The position numbers and the translations under genes were made by a program. A DNA stretch of 64,000 bases from Sulfobacillus acidophilus (GTDB taxonomy: Bacteria > Bacillota > Sulfobacillia > Sulfobacillales > Sulfobacillaceae): contig PXYV01000004.1 of NCBI GenBank assembly GCA_003023745.1, positions 46,213-110,212 of the forward strand, in the 5' to 3' direction. Below the pieces are notes generated by a model that was not told the DNA's origin, searched no databases, and saw only the letters and a program-made list of their open reading frames with translations. The stretch's first letter is position 1. The number at the start of each line of letters is the position of its first letter. Of the stretch, positions 1-7,746 are shown piece by piece.

Positions 1-2
1 TC

Positions 3-272
3 GAGCAAATGCGTTTCCCTTTCCCGCAAGTGACCCGATCGCTGCCTTTTTCATGCTGGCCGGACGGAAGCGAAGCCTTAGACGCTGCCCGTCCCACGAT
101 TTTCGTGGCCGGCCGCGATGACCGAGCTATTTTGGCAGCTCGCGACACCATGATGCGTGGGTTTCCACGCGTCGGTTATCTCGTCGGAGGATACGATCTC
201 TTCCATCACCCGCGCGTCTACGATCCGAAGGAGGCTGCCCGAAATTCAGCTCACCATGGTGTCTTTATCTAA
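3..272 (+). CDS. partial rhodanese-like domain protein (5' end outside window)
   Basis: The frame is open from the window edge and stops at 272. The stretch FVAGRDDRAILAARDTMMRG followed by FPRVGYLVGGYDLF has the layout of the second half of a rhodanese domain (active-site loop, helix, then the V-x-x-L-x-GG-x-x-x-F/W ending). The usual catalytic Cys is replaced by Ala, so sulfurtransferase activity is doubtful. It could be the non-catalytic repeat of a two-domain rhodanese or of a metallo-beta-lactamase/rhodanese fusion. It is convergent with the yqeY operon. The assignment rests on pattern only and is weak. Confidence 0.3.
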   Translation, partial: EQMRFPFPQVTRSLPFSCWPDGSEALDAARPTIFVAGRDDRAILAARDTMMRGFPRVGYLVGGYDLFHHPRVYDPKEAARNSAHHGVFI

Positions 273-415
273 GAGCATCATGCCGCGCCTAATTTATAGA
301 GTTGCCCGTTGTTGCCAGATCGCCGTGGGCACGCAACCGTTTCAACCGGGGGTGATCGGAGATGGCCGACGACCGGTTACACGGACCCTAGCGACCGTAG
401 TCGGCCATTGTCATG

Positions 416-443
416 CCAAAAAGGCCCATCAGGGCCCTTTTGG
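416..443 (-). terminator. hairpin at the end of the rpsU-yqeY operon
   Basis: A 12-bp stem with one mismatch (CCAAAA-GGGCCC type) and a 4-nt loop lies directly after the yqeY stop codon. T-rich arms on both strands mean it could also serve the convergent partial gene at the window start. Confidence 0.6.
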
Positions 444-445
444 TA

Positions 446-904
446 TTATCCGGAAAGTTGTTGCAACTTTGTGCGGACATGCTCAGAGACAATAGCACCA
501 TCGGCTCGACCACGCGTTTTAGGACTGAGCCAGCCCATCACCCGGCCTAAGTCTCTGGGGCCACCCGCCCCCGTGGCGTGAATGGCTTCATCAATGAGCT
601 CCATTAATTCCGACTCGGTTAAAGGTTGAGGGAGATATTCTTGCAACACCTGCATCTCTTGGACCAGCTTCTCAACCAGTTCAGGTCGGCTAGCCCGTTC
701 AAATTCGGCTATGCTGTCTTGGCGCTCTTTTACTTCCTTCGCAATGACCTGCACAATCCCCGCGTCGTCTAAGGTCTTTCTTTCTCCGCGTGTTTCAGCT
801 TGCAAAACGGCCGCTTTAACTCCCCGAATGACCGAAAGACGCAAAGAATCACGGGCGCGCATCGCAGACTTTAAATCATCATCAAGGCGGTCGCGCAGCG
901 ACAT
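446..904 (-). CDS. yqeY: GatB/YqeY domain protein
   Basis: The 152-aa length and whole sequence fit the YqeY family, a free-standing version of the C-terminal helical domain of the GatB amidotransferase subunit. It starts MSLRDRLDDDLKSAMRARD and has the family-typical centre EFERASRPELVEKLVQEMQV and end PRDLGRVMGWLSPKTRGRAD. The family is thought to bind tRNA-like partners; its exact role is unsettled. It follows rpsU by 11 bp in the same direction, the usual rpsU-yqeY pairing of Firmicutes, and probably shares the rpsU promoter. The hairpin just beyond its stop probably ends the transcript. Confidence 0.92.
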   Translation of the reverse strand: MSLRDRLDDDLKSAMRARDSLRLSVIRGVKAAVLQAETRGERKTLDDAGIVQVIAKEVKERQDSIAEFERASRPELVEKLVQEMQVLQEYLPQPLTESELMELIDEAIHATGAGGPRDLGRVMGWLSPKTRGRADGAIVSEHVRTKLQQLSG

Positions 905-915
905 CCAAACACTCC

Positions 916-1092
916 TTACTTGCTCTTTTTCTTGCGAGCCGCTTCCGACTTCTTCTTGCGCCGCACACTCGGTTTCTCATAGTGTTCGTGCCGTCGAGCC
1001 TCCGACAATACGCCCGCTTTTTGAATTTGGCGCTTAAAGCGCCGCAATGCGCTCTCTAGACTTTCATTCTTGCCGACCTTAACCTCTGACAT
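916..1092 (-). CDS. rpsU: 30S ribosomal protein S21
   Basis: This 58-aa basic protein begins [20 protein letters not shown] and ends in the lysine/arginine-rich tail normal for bS21. The longer ORF in the track (66 aa) is rejected because the ATG at 1092 follows a good GGGGAGGGAG ribosome-binding site. S21 sits on the small ribosomal subunit near the anti-Shine-Dalgarno region and helps mRNA initiation. It is the first gene after a consensus promoter about 200 nt upstream, leaving an unusually long leader. Confidence 0.96.
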   Translation of the reverse strand: MSEVKVGKNESLESALRRFKRQIQKAGVLSEARRHEHYEKPSVRRKKKSEAARKKKSK

Positions 1093-1299
1093 GCGATCTC
1101 CCTCCCCTCCACCCAATCGGGTTGGGGTCTAATCGTGACACACAATCACTGGGTCGTCTTGCTAGCCATCCCTGGAGAAATTGCCTGCGACAACCATGGG
1201 AACAGGCCTTCGTCCCGATGGTCCAAGCATCCTGTTGATCAACGGATAATTTCTCTGGACAGTTCCTCTCATCCCCGGCAAGACCACGTAATCCTATTC

Positions 1300-1329
1300 A
1301 TTATACGAGCACGCCTAAAACAGTGTCAA
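1300..1329 (-). promoter_or_regulatory. sigma-A promoter of rpsU-yqeY
   Basis: On the minus strand TTGACA (1324-1329) and TATAAT (1300-1305) are separated by 18 bp. Both hexamers are perfect consensus. The predicted transcript starts near 1292, about 200 nt before the rpsU start. Confidence 0.8.
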
Positions 1330-1339
1330 ACCGTCCACA

Positions 1340-1495
1340 CTACCACGGACGATACAGGTGGCCGTATTTCGTGAGGCATTCTTTGCACAACGTGCTGTCC
1401 AAAAATCCGGAGGCAAACGAGGTGGTCTCCCGTTTGATAACGGGCTTATGACAGATATCGCAAAATTTCAGCTCGATGACTTTGCCCACTGACAT
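1340..1495 (-). CDS. small CxxC...CxxC zinc-ribbon protein (not in ORF track)
   Basis: A 51-codon reading frame begins MSVGKVIELKFCDICHKPV and ends CKECLTKYGHLYRPW. Two CxxC pairs (FCDICHK and LCKEC) separated by about 24 residues form a likely treble-clef or zinc-ribbon site. A GGGAGG motif lies directly upstream; ATG at 1495 or the in-frame GTG at 1489 could be the start, the GTG having better spacing. It sits between rsmE and rpsU in the same direction, a place occupied by mtaB in Bacillus, and ends just before the rpsU promoter. I do not know its function. Small proteins of this kind often bind RNA, DNA or act as adaptors. Confidence 0.72.
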   Translation of the reverse strand: MSVGKVIELKFCDICHKPVIKRETTSFASGFLDSTLCKECLTKYGHLYRPW

Positions 1496-1567
1496 CGACC
1501 TCCCTGCCGCTAGCATGGCCGCGCTGGGACGAATCGACTCTAGCAGTGTTGACCAAATGTGCCATCC

Positions 1568-2248
1568 CTATTGCAAAAACAAAATCGCTGCAAAGGCGCC
1601 CGCGTTTTCCGCGCGAAAAATTCCCTCTCCTAGGGAAATACGGTCAAAGCCTCCGGCTTGCAACACCTCCAATTCGCCCGCACTCCACCCTCCTTCCGGC
1701 CCTATCACCAAGCTTAGCGGCTGAACGCTCTGTGAGAGCCATACCCGGCGATATTCTCCCTGGGGATCTAACACAAATCCTTCACTTTGCGGCGGCAACC
1801 GCAGCTCGGCCAGCGAAAGCATCTCGCCTACATCCGGAATATACGCTCGCCGACTTTGTTCACTCGCCTCTTTTGCCACCAGACGCCAGCGCCGAGCCTT
1901 TGCTGCCGTGACTTCTCGCACGATGCATCGCTCCGTCAACACGGGTACAAAGTGCATCACACCCGCCTGAGTGGCACGGTCTATTACCGCACTAAAGTGG
2001 TCACCTTTTAAAAGGGCCTGGTACAGCGTGATCTCACGACGCGGAAGACCATGGCGCATTAGCGGCACTTGAAGCTGCACGCCCCGGTCCAGCAATTGCG
2101 CTTGCCAGACTTGGCCGTCTGCGGTCATCACCTCAATGGCGTCGCCAATGGCGCGACGCATCACCACGGTCACATAATGCCAATCCGCCGGTGCCAGCGG
2201 GTATATTCGAGACGACCTCCCCTGGCCTTCAATGGCTAGGCGAATCAT
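1568..2248 (-). CDS. rsmE: 16S rRNA (uracil-1498-N3) methyltransferase
   Basis: RsmE is a SPOUT-family enzyme that transfers a methyl group from S-adenosylmethionine to N3 of U1498 in 16S rRNA. The 226-aa length is a little short of the usual 240-250. The knot signature is clear near the C-terminus: LVIGPEGGWSAGELEVL then ISLGEGIFRAENAGAFAA. An N-terminal PUA-like part includes FEVMTADG-like strands and HGLPRREITLYQALLKGD. The start overlaps the end of prmA by 20 bp, which suggests translational coupling, and the gene order dnaJ-prmA-rsmE is the standard one in Firmicutes. Confidence 0.95.
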   Translation of the reverse strand: MIRLAIEGQGRSSRIYPLAPADWHYVTVVMRRAIGDAIEVMTADGQVWQAQLLDRGVQLQVPLMRHGLPRREITLYQALLKGDHFSAVIDRATQAGVMHFVPVLTERCIVREVTAAKARRWRLVAKEASEQSRRAYIPDVGEMLSLAELRLPPQSEGFVLDPQGEYRRVWLSQSVQPLSLVIGPEGGWSAGELEVLQAGGFDRISLGEGIFRAENAGAFAAILFLQ

Positions 2249-3149
2249 GTGTCGTCACCATTAAAAGCCAGCCCTCGCACACTTGGGCACGCAAAACGGT
2301 GTGATTGGTCTGGTTCAGCAATCGGCGCACCGAAGCCTCGTGCTCAGCCAACAACCCAGACAATAAGACGAGGGCTCCTGGCGCCAGGTATTGTTGCAGC
2401 GGCATCCACTCCGTTTGGATGATGTCCCAAATTAAGTTCATACAAACGACATCGAAGCGTTCGGGGGAAAGATCGGCCAGCGTTCCCGGCACCACCGCGA
2501 CCCGCCTGTCGCAATGATTCAAGCCGGCGTTATGAAAAATTGCCTGGATCGCGACGGGATCCGGCTCCACCAACACGGCCCGCTCCGCCCCACCCATTAA
2601 TCCAAACAATCCCAAAATTCCGGACCCAGCCCCCAGGTCCAAAAGCGTTTTGCGGTGCAGATCAGCGCTTGCCAAAAATTCCAGGCACATACGGGTAGTC
2701 GCATGGGTCCCCGTCCCAAACGCCATGCCTGGGTCAATCCAGAGCGTATGCTCTGCGTCTTTAGGCGACGTGTCGTACCAGGCCGGGACGATCGCATAGT
2801 CCGGAGGAATTAGGATGGGATGATAGTACGCTTTCCAAGCATTCGCCCAGTCTTCGGTGTAAACGGACTCAACCTGAAATGCCCAGCCGTGCTCCTCGCA
2901 CACCTGGCAAAGGGATTCAACTATCTGTGCCTTTTCGCTAGGAAAGTACACGCGCACAAACGGGCGACCTGGCTCTAAGGGAATGTCCGTAAATGGACTG
3001 CTATCTGAGGGTTGCCCGTCTTCATATTCAAATCCACCTGCCGCTAGATCTTGGGCCACGTCCAAGGCTTGATTGATCTCGTCGTACGGCGGGTACCAGG
3101 TAACGCGCCAATACTGTGTCTTCACTTGCCGATTATCGGCCCAAGGCAT
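2229..3149 (-). CDS. prmA: ribosomal protein L11 methyltransferase
   Basis: PrmA trimethylates ribosomal protein L11 using S-adenosylmethionine. The 306-aa product has the N-terminal substrate-recognition domain (residues 1-120, including [14 protein letters not shown]) and a class I methyltransferase domain with [14 protein letters not shown] as the AdoMet loop. The motif [19 protein letters not shown] is diagnostic of PrmA. It overlaps the start of dnaJ by 17 bp upstream and of rsmE by 20 bp downstream, indicating one operon. The initiation codon region begins [14 protein letters not shown]. Confidence 0.96.
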   Translation of the reverse strand: MPWADNRQVKTQYWRVTWYPPYDEINQALDVAQDLAAGGFEYEDGQPSDSSPFTDIPLEPGRPFVRVYFPSEKAQIVESLCQVCEEHGWAFQVESVYTEDWANAWKAYYHPILIPPDYAIVPAWYDTSPKDAEHTLWIDPGMAFGTGTHATTRMCLEFLASADLHRKTLLDLGAGSGILGLFGLMGGAERAVLVEPDPVAIQAIFHNAGLNHCDRRVAVVPGTLADLSPERFDVVCMNLIWDIIQTEWMPLQQYLAPGALVLLSGLLAEHEASVRRLLNQTNHTVLRAQVCEGWLLMVTTHDSPSH

Positions 3150-4266
3150 CTTTCATCTTCCGCAAGAGCCCCTTGTCTTCCGGTAAGACCTCCTCTCCGC
3201 GCACCTGCGCCCACGTCCGCAAAATCTCCCGCTCCTTTGGCGTCAAATGCGTGGGTACCGATACCACCACGCGTACATTGAGATTACCGCGCGCACTGGA
3301 TCCCAACCGTGGCAATCCCGCCTTTGGCACACGCAAGACCGTACCGATTTCAGTACCCGGCGGGATGTGCACCGTTTCTCGCTGCCCGCCCAAACCCTCT
3401 ACGACGAGCTCAGTACCCAGCGCTGCCTGAGCAAATCCAATCGGCAGATCAAGCCACAAATCGTCACCCTCGCGCCGCAAACGATCATGCTTTGCAACAT
3501 GAATAAACACGATAAGATCTCCGGGTCCCCCGCCGCGACGGCCGGCAGCCCCTTCGCCTTGAACCCTCAGACGCGTGGTCTCGTCCACCCCCGGCGGCAC
3601 TTTAACCGTTAGTCGCTTTTCAGCCCGAACCACGCCGTGCCCGGCGCAGGCCTTACACGTATGTGGAATAAGCCGACCGGTCCCGCGACAACGCGGACAG
3701 GGTTCAATCCGACGCACTCGTCCCAGAAAGCTCTCCGAAATGCGTTCAACCTCACCGCGCCCGCGGCAATCAGGACACGTCTCAATGCGTGTTCCCGGTT
3801 CCGCCTGGTTGCCATGGCATCGCGAACACGTCTCTTCACGTACGATCTTGATATCTTTTTCCGTGCCAGTGGCCACCTCTTCCAGCGTCACGGTCAAGTC
3901 ATAACGCAAATCAGGCCCGCGTTCCGGGCCATTGCGCCGCGTTTGGCCACCACTCCCGCCAAAAAACATATCAAAAATATCGCCGAAGCCGTTCGTAAAT
4001 CCACCAAATCCAAAGTCTGCCGCACCTGCTCCAGCAAAACCATCCGCGCCGGCCTGGCCGAACTGGTCATATCGGGCCCGTTTTTCCGGATCCGATAACA
4101 CTTGGTACGCTTCATTAATTTCCTTGAAGCGCTCTTCCGCCTGGTGGTCGCCTGGATTGGCGTCGGGATGATATTTGGCGGCCAATTTGCGAAACGCGCG
4201 CTTGATTTCGTCCGCAGATGCGCCACGGCTAACTCCGAGCACCTCGTAATAATCTCTCTTAGCCAT
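3133..4266 (-). CDS. dnaJ: chaperone DnaJ (Hsp40)
   Basis: Type I Hsp40 co-chaperone that stimulates DnaK ATPase and holds unfolded clients. The 377-aa chain contains a J domain with [10 protein letters not shown] (HPD at about residues 33-35), a Gly/Phe-rich linker, four CxxCxGxG zinc motifs ([31 protein letters not shown]) and a C-terminal substrate domain. The first zinc repeat reads CSRCHGNQ, slightly off consensus. It follows grpE after only 15 bp, so there is no room for dnaK, which normally lies between them. Transcription probably comes from the CIRCE-controlled hrcA promoter. Confidence 0.97.
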   Translation of the reverse strand: MAKRDYYEVLGVSRGASADEIKRAFRKLAAKYHPDANPGDHQAEERFKEINEAYQVLSDPEKRARYDQFGQAGADGFAGAGAADFGFGGFTNGFGDIFDMFFGGSGGQTRRNGPERGPDLRYDLTVTLEEVATGTEKDIKIVREETCSRCHGNQAEPGTRIETCPDCRGRGEVERISESFLGRVRRIEPCPRCRGTGRLIPHTCKACAGHGVVRAEKRLTVKVPPGVDETTRLRVQGEGAAGRRGGGPGDLIVFIHVAKHDRLRREGDDLWLDLPIGFAQAALGTELVVEGLGGQRETVHIPPGTEIGTVLRVPKAGLPRLGSSARGNLNVRVVVSVPTHLTPKEREILRTWAQVRGEEVLPEDKGLLRKMKDALGR

Positions 4267-4281
4267 GATCTCGCCCTTCCC

Positions 4282-4860
4282 CTATTGATCGCCGGTGGAA
4301 ACCTTGACCAAGCTCGCTCGCAACACCCGGTCATTCCAGGTAAACCCGCGCTTTAACTCCTCCACCACCGTACCCTCCGGCTCCTCGCTCGGTACCTGTT
4401 CCACAGCTTCATGAAATCGGGGATCAAAGCTCGCCCCAACCGCCACAATCGGCGTAACGCCCAACCGAGCCAGCGCTTCCAGAAACCCGTTCAGCGTCAT
4501 TTCGACGCCTACTCGCCAATTTTTCGCTTCGCCCTCGGTCGGCATGTATTTCAACGCCCGCTCTAAGTTATCGAAAACCGGCAACAAGTCGCCCAGCAGA
4601 CGTTCCGCCACATGCCCCTGAATGTCATTGCGCTCACGCTCCATCCGTCGGCGAAAATTCTCAAAGTCAGCCTGCAATCGTACGAGTTGCTCATAGCGCG
4701 AACGCGCTACAGCTTCCCAATCCGTAGGGGGTTCTTCTGACTCGCCCTCAGCCGCAGGTTCTTCCAGGTCTTCGTCAGCACGAGCCTCAGGCTGGTCGGT
4801 CTCTGGCACCGGGACATCCTCCCACTGTGTCTGTGCGTCTTTTGGCGTTTCGTCATTCAT
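4282..4860 (-). CDS. grpE: nucleotide exchange factor GrpE
   Basis: GrpE releases ADP from DnaK. The 192-aa protein has an acidic N-terminal tail (residues 1-45), a long coiled coil including YEQLVRLQADFENFRRRMER, and the beta-wing domain containing FDPRFHEAVEQVPSEEPEGT and FTWNDRVLRASLVKVS, all typical. The gene lies 12 bp after hrcA and 15 bp before dnaJ on the minus strand. Its partner DnaK is not encoded in this window. Confidence 0.96.
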   Translation of the reverse strand: MNDETPKDAQTQWEDVPVPETDQPEARADEDLEEPAAEGESEEPPTDWEAVARSRYEQLVRLQADFENFRRRMERERNDIQGHVAERLLGDLLPVFDNLERALKYMPTEGEAKNWRVGVEMTLNGFLEALARLGVTPIVAVGASFDPRFHEAVEQVPSEEPEGTVVEELKRGFTWNDRVLRASLVKVSTGDQ

Positions 4861-4872
4861 GCATGATCCCCC

Positions 4873-5880
4873 TTAACCGTGCAATACACGACTCAATTCT
4901 TCCGAAACGGCTTCCACAATACTGGTCACTCGGTTATAGTGCATCCGTTTGGGACCCAAAACCAACAGATGTCCTACCACATTTCCTCCGGAGCGATACG
5001 TCGCCGTAACCAAACTACAATCTTGAATGTCATCAAAAGCTGACTCCGCTCCGATGACGACTTGCACACCTTCGCTAAAATAACGGCTGGCCAGTTCTAC
5101 GGCCGTTTCCCGTTCCAAAAATCCTAATACGCGGCGCACTTTCTCCACATCTTTAAATTCGGGGTAATTTAAGATATTCAACGGTCCCGCCAAGCTCACC
5201 TTATCTTCTTCCCCGTCGTGTTCCGTGACCCACTTGAGGGCCAACTGCCAGAGCTCTTGATAGCGGTTAATATCACCTTGCAGGGGGTCGAGAATGCGAT
5301 CTTTCAATTCTTCCAGACTGATCCCCCGAAATTCCCGAGTAAAATCCTGCGCCAATAACGCTAATTTCTCTTCGTCCAAATCGTCGGGCACCAGCATCGT
5401 TTGACTTTCAACCATACCCCCGCTGGTCTTCAACACCATCAGCACCGTATCGGCCCCCAACGGCATAAAGCTTAAGTCGCTTAATGTCGCTTGAGCCAGC
5501 GGTGGTGCCACAACCAGCGACGGATACTGTGTCAATTCCGAAACTAACCGTGCGGTTTGATGGATAAACCAGTGCAATTCGCGCACGCGTACTTGATAGG
5601 CGTGACGGATGCGCTCCCGCTCCTCCAGGTCCAAAATAGCCGGGCGCATAATTTCATCGACGTAATAGCGGTAACCCTTGTCGGATGGGACCCGACCAGC
5701 CGAGGTATGCGGCTGCTCCAAGTACCCTAACTCCTCTAGGTCTGCCATTTCGTTCCGAATGGTCGCCGGGCTGATTCCTAGACCGTATTTGCGCGCTAGA
5801 GTCCGCGACCCAACGGGCTCTGCGGTGGCAATATAGTCGTCGATTAACGCTTCAAGCAAACGCCGTTTGCGGGTATCCAT
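4873..5880 (-). CDS. hrcA: heat-inducible transcription repressor HrcA
   Basis: HrcA represses class I heat-shock genes by binding CIRCE and depends on GroE for folding. The 335-aa product starts with a winged-helix DNA-binding domain (RRLLEALIDDYIATAEPVGS then GISPATIRNEMADLEELGYL), followed by TSAGRVPSDKGYRYYVDEIM, a family hallmark, and a GAF-like domain. It is the first gene of hrcA-grpE-dnaJ-prmA-rsmE. A perfect CIRCE element lies 22 bp upstream of its start, so it should regulate itself. Confidence 0.97.
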   Translation of the reverse strand: MDTRKRRLLEALIDDYIATAEPVGSRTLARKYGLGISPATIRNEMADLEELGYLEQPHTSAGRVPSDKGYRYYVDEIMRPAILDLEERERIRHAYQVRVRELHWFIHQTARLVSELTQYPSLVVAPPLAQATLSDLSFMPLGADTVLMVLKTSGGMVESQTMLVPDDLDEEKLALLAQDFTREFRGISLEELKDRILDPLQGDINRYQELWQLALKWVTEHDGEEDKVSLAGPLNILNYPEFKDVEKVRRVLGFLERETAVELASRYFSEGVQVVIGAESAFDDIQDCSLVTATYRSGGNVVGHLLVLGPKRMHYNRVTSIVEAVSEELSRVLHG

Positions 5881-5902
5881 CGACTATCCCTCCGGCCATA
5901 AT

Positions 5903-5929
5903 TTAGCACTCCGCAGAAGAGAGTGCTAA
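5903..5929. promoter_or_regulatory. CIRCE operator
   Basis: TTAGCACTC, a 9-nt spacer and GAGTGCTAA form the textbook CIRCE inverted repeat with no mismatch. It sits between the hrcA promoter and the hrcA start codon, the normal position for HrcA repression. Confidence 0.97.
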
Positions 5930-5938
5930 CTCGTAAAA

Positions 5939-5968
5939 ACCATAGCATTGACGCCGTTTTTCTGTCAA
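5939..5968 (-). promoter_or_regulatory. sigma-A promoter of the hrcA operon
   Basis: On the minus strand TTGACA (5963-5968) and TATGGT (5939-5944) are 18 bp apart. The predicted transcription start falls at the edge of the CIRCE element, so bound HrcA would block it. Confidence 0.75.
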
Positions 5969-6439
5969 GATTAGACGCTTGCCGGATTGGCGTGTGCAAG
6001 GCTTGGGATGAATGTCCGTGTGCATAGCGGTAGCCCCTTATTCGAACCGTCTTGCCCGCAATGAGGTCAGGTCATGGGCATTGACAGCGACAGGATGGTG
6101 AGCGCCTGGAAGTTAGCGAAGCAAACCTTACAGCCGGGTTTGAGGAAAGCCCCCAGCCAAGTTACGATGCACCGGTGGTTATGGAGGACGGCACGACAGG
6201 CTTCGATTGTGCGAATGCAACGCCGCATCGACAGATGGGCGGGACGGGCTTGGAGGTCTCTGGAATCGTTCGACAGCACTGGTGCATTTTGTAGACAGCG
6301 GTGTTCTGGTTAATGTATGGTTAGGCACAAAACCCAATCATCACCTGGTAGGAGCGACAATACGCCCTAACGTAGGAAAGAAGGCAGACGGTGCGCCGCC
6401 GCACTGTAAAGAACAACTTCCCGCACCGTCAACGATCAC
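5969..6439. other. intergenic region, no gene recognised
   Basis: About 470 bp between the hrcA promoter and the Rpn gene. Short open frames on both strands show no recognisable protein features. No good ribosome-binding site is seen before the downstream start at 6440. Confidence 0.5.
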
Positions 6440-7432
6440 ATGGATATTCAGGTTCCACGAACGGCAAAAGATTACGTGCAAAAACTAATGGCAGACGTGT
6501 TCCAAAGCACGCTCGTCGACTGGTATGGTTTGGGCCAGACCCGGGTCGTGGTATCGATGCCCTCGGAGATTCCGCAAATCGTCATTCAGAATAGTGTGCT
6601 TGACCATGTGTTTTTGACAGATGAGGGCTCCCTCCTGCACATCGAGTTTCAGTCGACTGCAGAACCCGACCTTTATCGGTTTCTGTCTTATGCTACTGCT
6701 TTGACGGTAGCCCATCATCAACCGGTACGGAGCGTTATCGTCTACCTGTATTCGATCCCATCAGCTCCGGTTCGACTGAATGCGGGCGCAATCCAGTACT
6801 CGGTCGAGAATGTGTTTATATCAGAGAAATCTGGGAAAGCCGCATGGGACCGTATCCAGTCAATACCAATTAACGAATGGACGGATGCCGAGATATTAGA
6901 TCTGACCTTCTATCCATTTATGCGAGATGATAAGTCGCAGTCAGAGCGTGCTTTGAAGGCAGCTCGATTGTCAACGCAATTGCCTAAAGGCATACAACAG
7001 CGGGTGGGCGCGATGCTTTTAGGATTGACATTGTCGTTTTTGGATGAGGCGGTGGTACAATCGATTAAAGAGGTGATACGGGTGAACGACTTAATTCGGG
7101 AGTTAGAAGAAGAAGCCATTCAGCGCGGATGGAATAAAGGATGGCAACAAGGTCACGAACAGGGCCACAAACAAGGTCGTGCAGAAGGTCGTGCAGAAGG
7201 TCGTGCAGAAGGTCGCGCAGAAGGTCATGCAGAAGGGCTGTGGCAGGGAGAGTGGGTCATGATGAAGACGCTATTGGAGACTCGTCTCGGACTAATTCCC
7301 GATGCTGTTTTGACCGAAATGCGGAAATTAAGTCACGAACAATTGCTGCACTTAGGGTCCACGTTGTGGTCTATCCGTTCAGTTGAGGAACTGTCCATGG
7401 CGTTGAAAAACTTGGGAGGCCACAACGCATAG
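6440..7432 (+). CDS. Rpn-family putative nuclease (PD-(D/E)XK type)
   Basis: This 330-aa protein resembles Rpn/YhgA recombination-promoting nucleases. Residues 45-110 carry the nuclease-like core, with LDHVFLTDEGSLLHIEFQST supplying the E-x-Q motif typical of this group, followed by VRSVIVYLYS. A helical middle leads to a low-complexity stretch GWNKGWQQGHEQGHKQG and five RAEG-type repeats (about residues 245-265), then a C-terminal helical domain (VLTEMRKLSHEQLLHLGSTL) like DUF4351. Rpn proteins act on DNA and some members take part in toxin-antitoxin or phage-defence roles. The start lacks a clear Shine-Dalgarno site, so an internal start is possible. The codon context differs from flanking housekeeping genes, which fits transfer. 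Confidence 0.8.
   Translation: MDIQVPRTAKDYVQKLMADVFQSTLVDWYGLGQTRVVVSMPSEIPQIVIQNSVLDHVFLTDEGSLLHIEFQSTAEPDLYRFLSYATALTVAHHQPVRSVIVYLYSIPSAPVRLNAGAIQYSVENVFISEKSGKAAWDRIQSIPINEWTDAEILDLTFYPFMRDDKSQSERALKAARLSTQLPKGIQQRVGAMLLGLTLSFLDEAVVQSIKEVIRVNDLIRELEEEAIQRGWNKGWQQGHEQGHKQGRAEGRAEGRAEGRAEGHAEGLWQGEWVMMKTLLETRLGLIPDAVLTEMRKLSHEQLLHLGSTLWSIRSVEELSMALKNLGGHNA
7175..7234 (+). repeat. five 12-bp tandem repeats inside the Rpn gene
   Basis: GGTCGTGCAGAA is repeated five times in frame (two copies with one base changed), encoding Gly-Arg-Ala-Glu units. Copy number is a multiple of three bases, so gain or loss would keep the frame. Confidence 0.93.
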
Positions 7433-7746
7433 GGCAACACGCGACGTCCGCATGCAAGAATAACGGATTTAAGGGTTTGCGCCCGGATCGCCCTGTTTGC
7501 AGGATGATGTCTCTCTTTCCTGCATTATAACGGATGGACAGGTCATCATTGCCCAGGTAACAATACCAGTATTAATGTATCGTAACTGTTCACCTTCCTA
7601 CAGCCAGGCGAAAGCGGACACCCGGGTTGCGGGTATCTGCTTTGCAAATTGGGGCATAGGCTAGGGGAATCTTGTTAAATCCATGGAATAAAGCTGCCTC
7701 CGAGAGCTCCCGCCCAAGAATCCCCTACGTTTGGGCATGGGGCGTT
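7433..7746. other. intergenic region with an inverted repeat
   Basis: No gene is seen. It contains a pair of 13-bp arms (7662-7674 and 7715-7727, TAGGGGAATCTTG and CAAGAATCCCCTA, one mismatch) around a 40-nt loop. This could be the end of a decayed IS200/IS605-type element or a terminator region for the minus-strand iol genes. Confidence 0.45.

Noticed and set aside
6074-6313. 79-aa plus-strand ORF after hrcA
   Set aside because: No recognisable features or start site; overlapping frames of similar length occur on both strands.
7175-7234. 12-bp repeats considered as a CRISPR or minisatellite array
   Set aside because: Units are directly abutting without spacers and stay in the coding frame of the Rpn gene.
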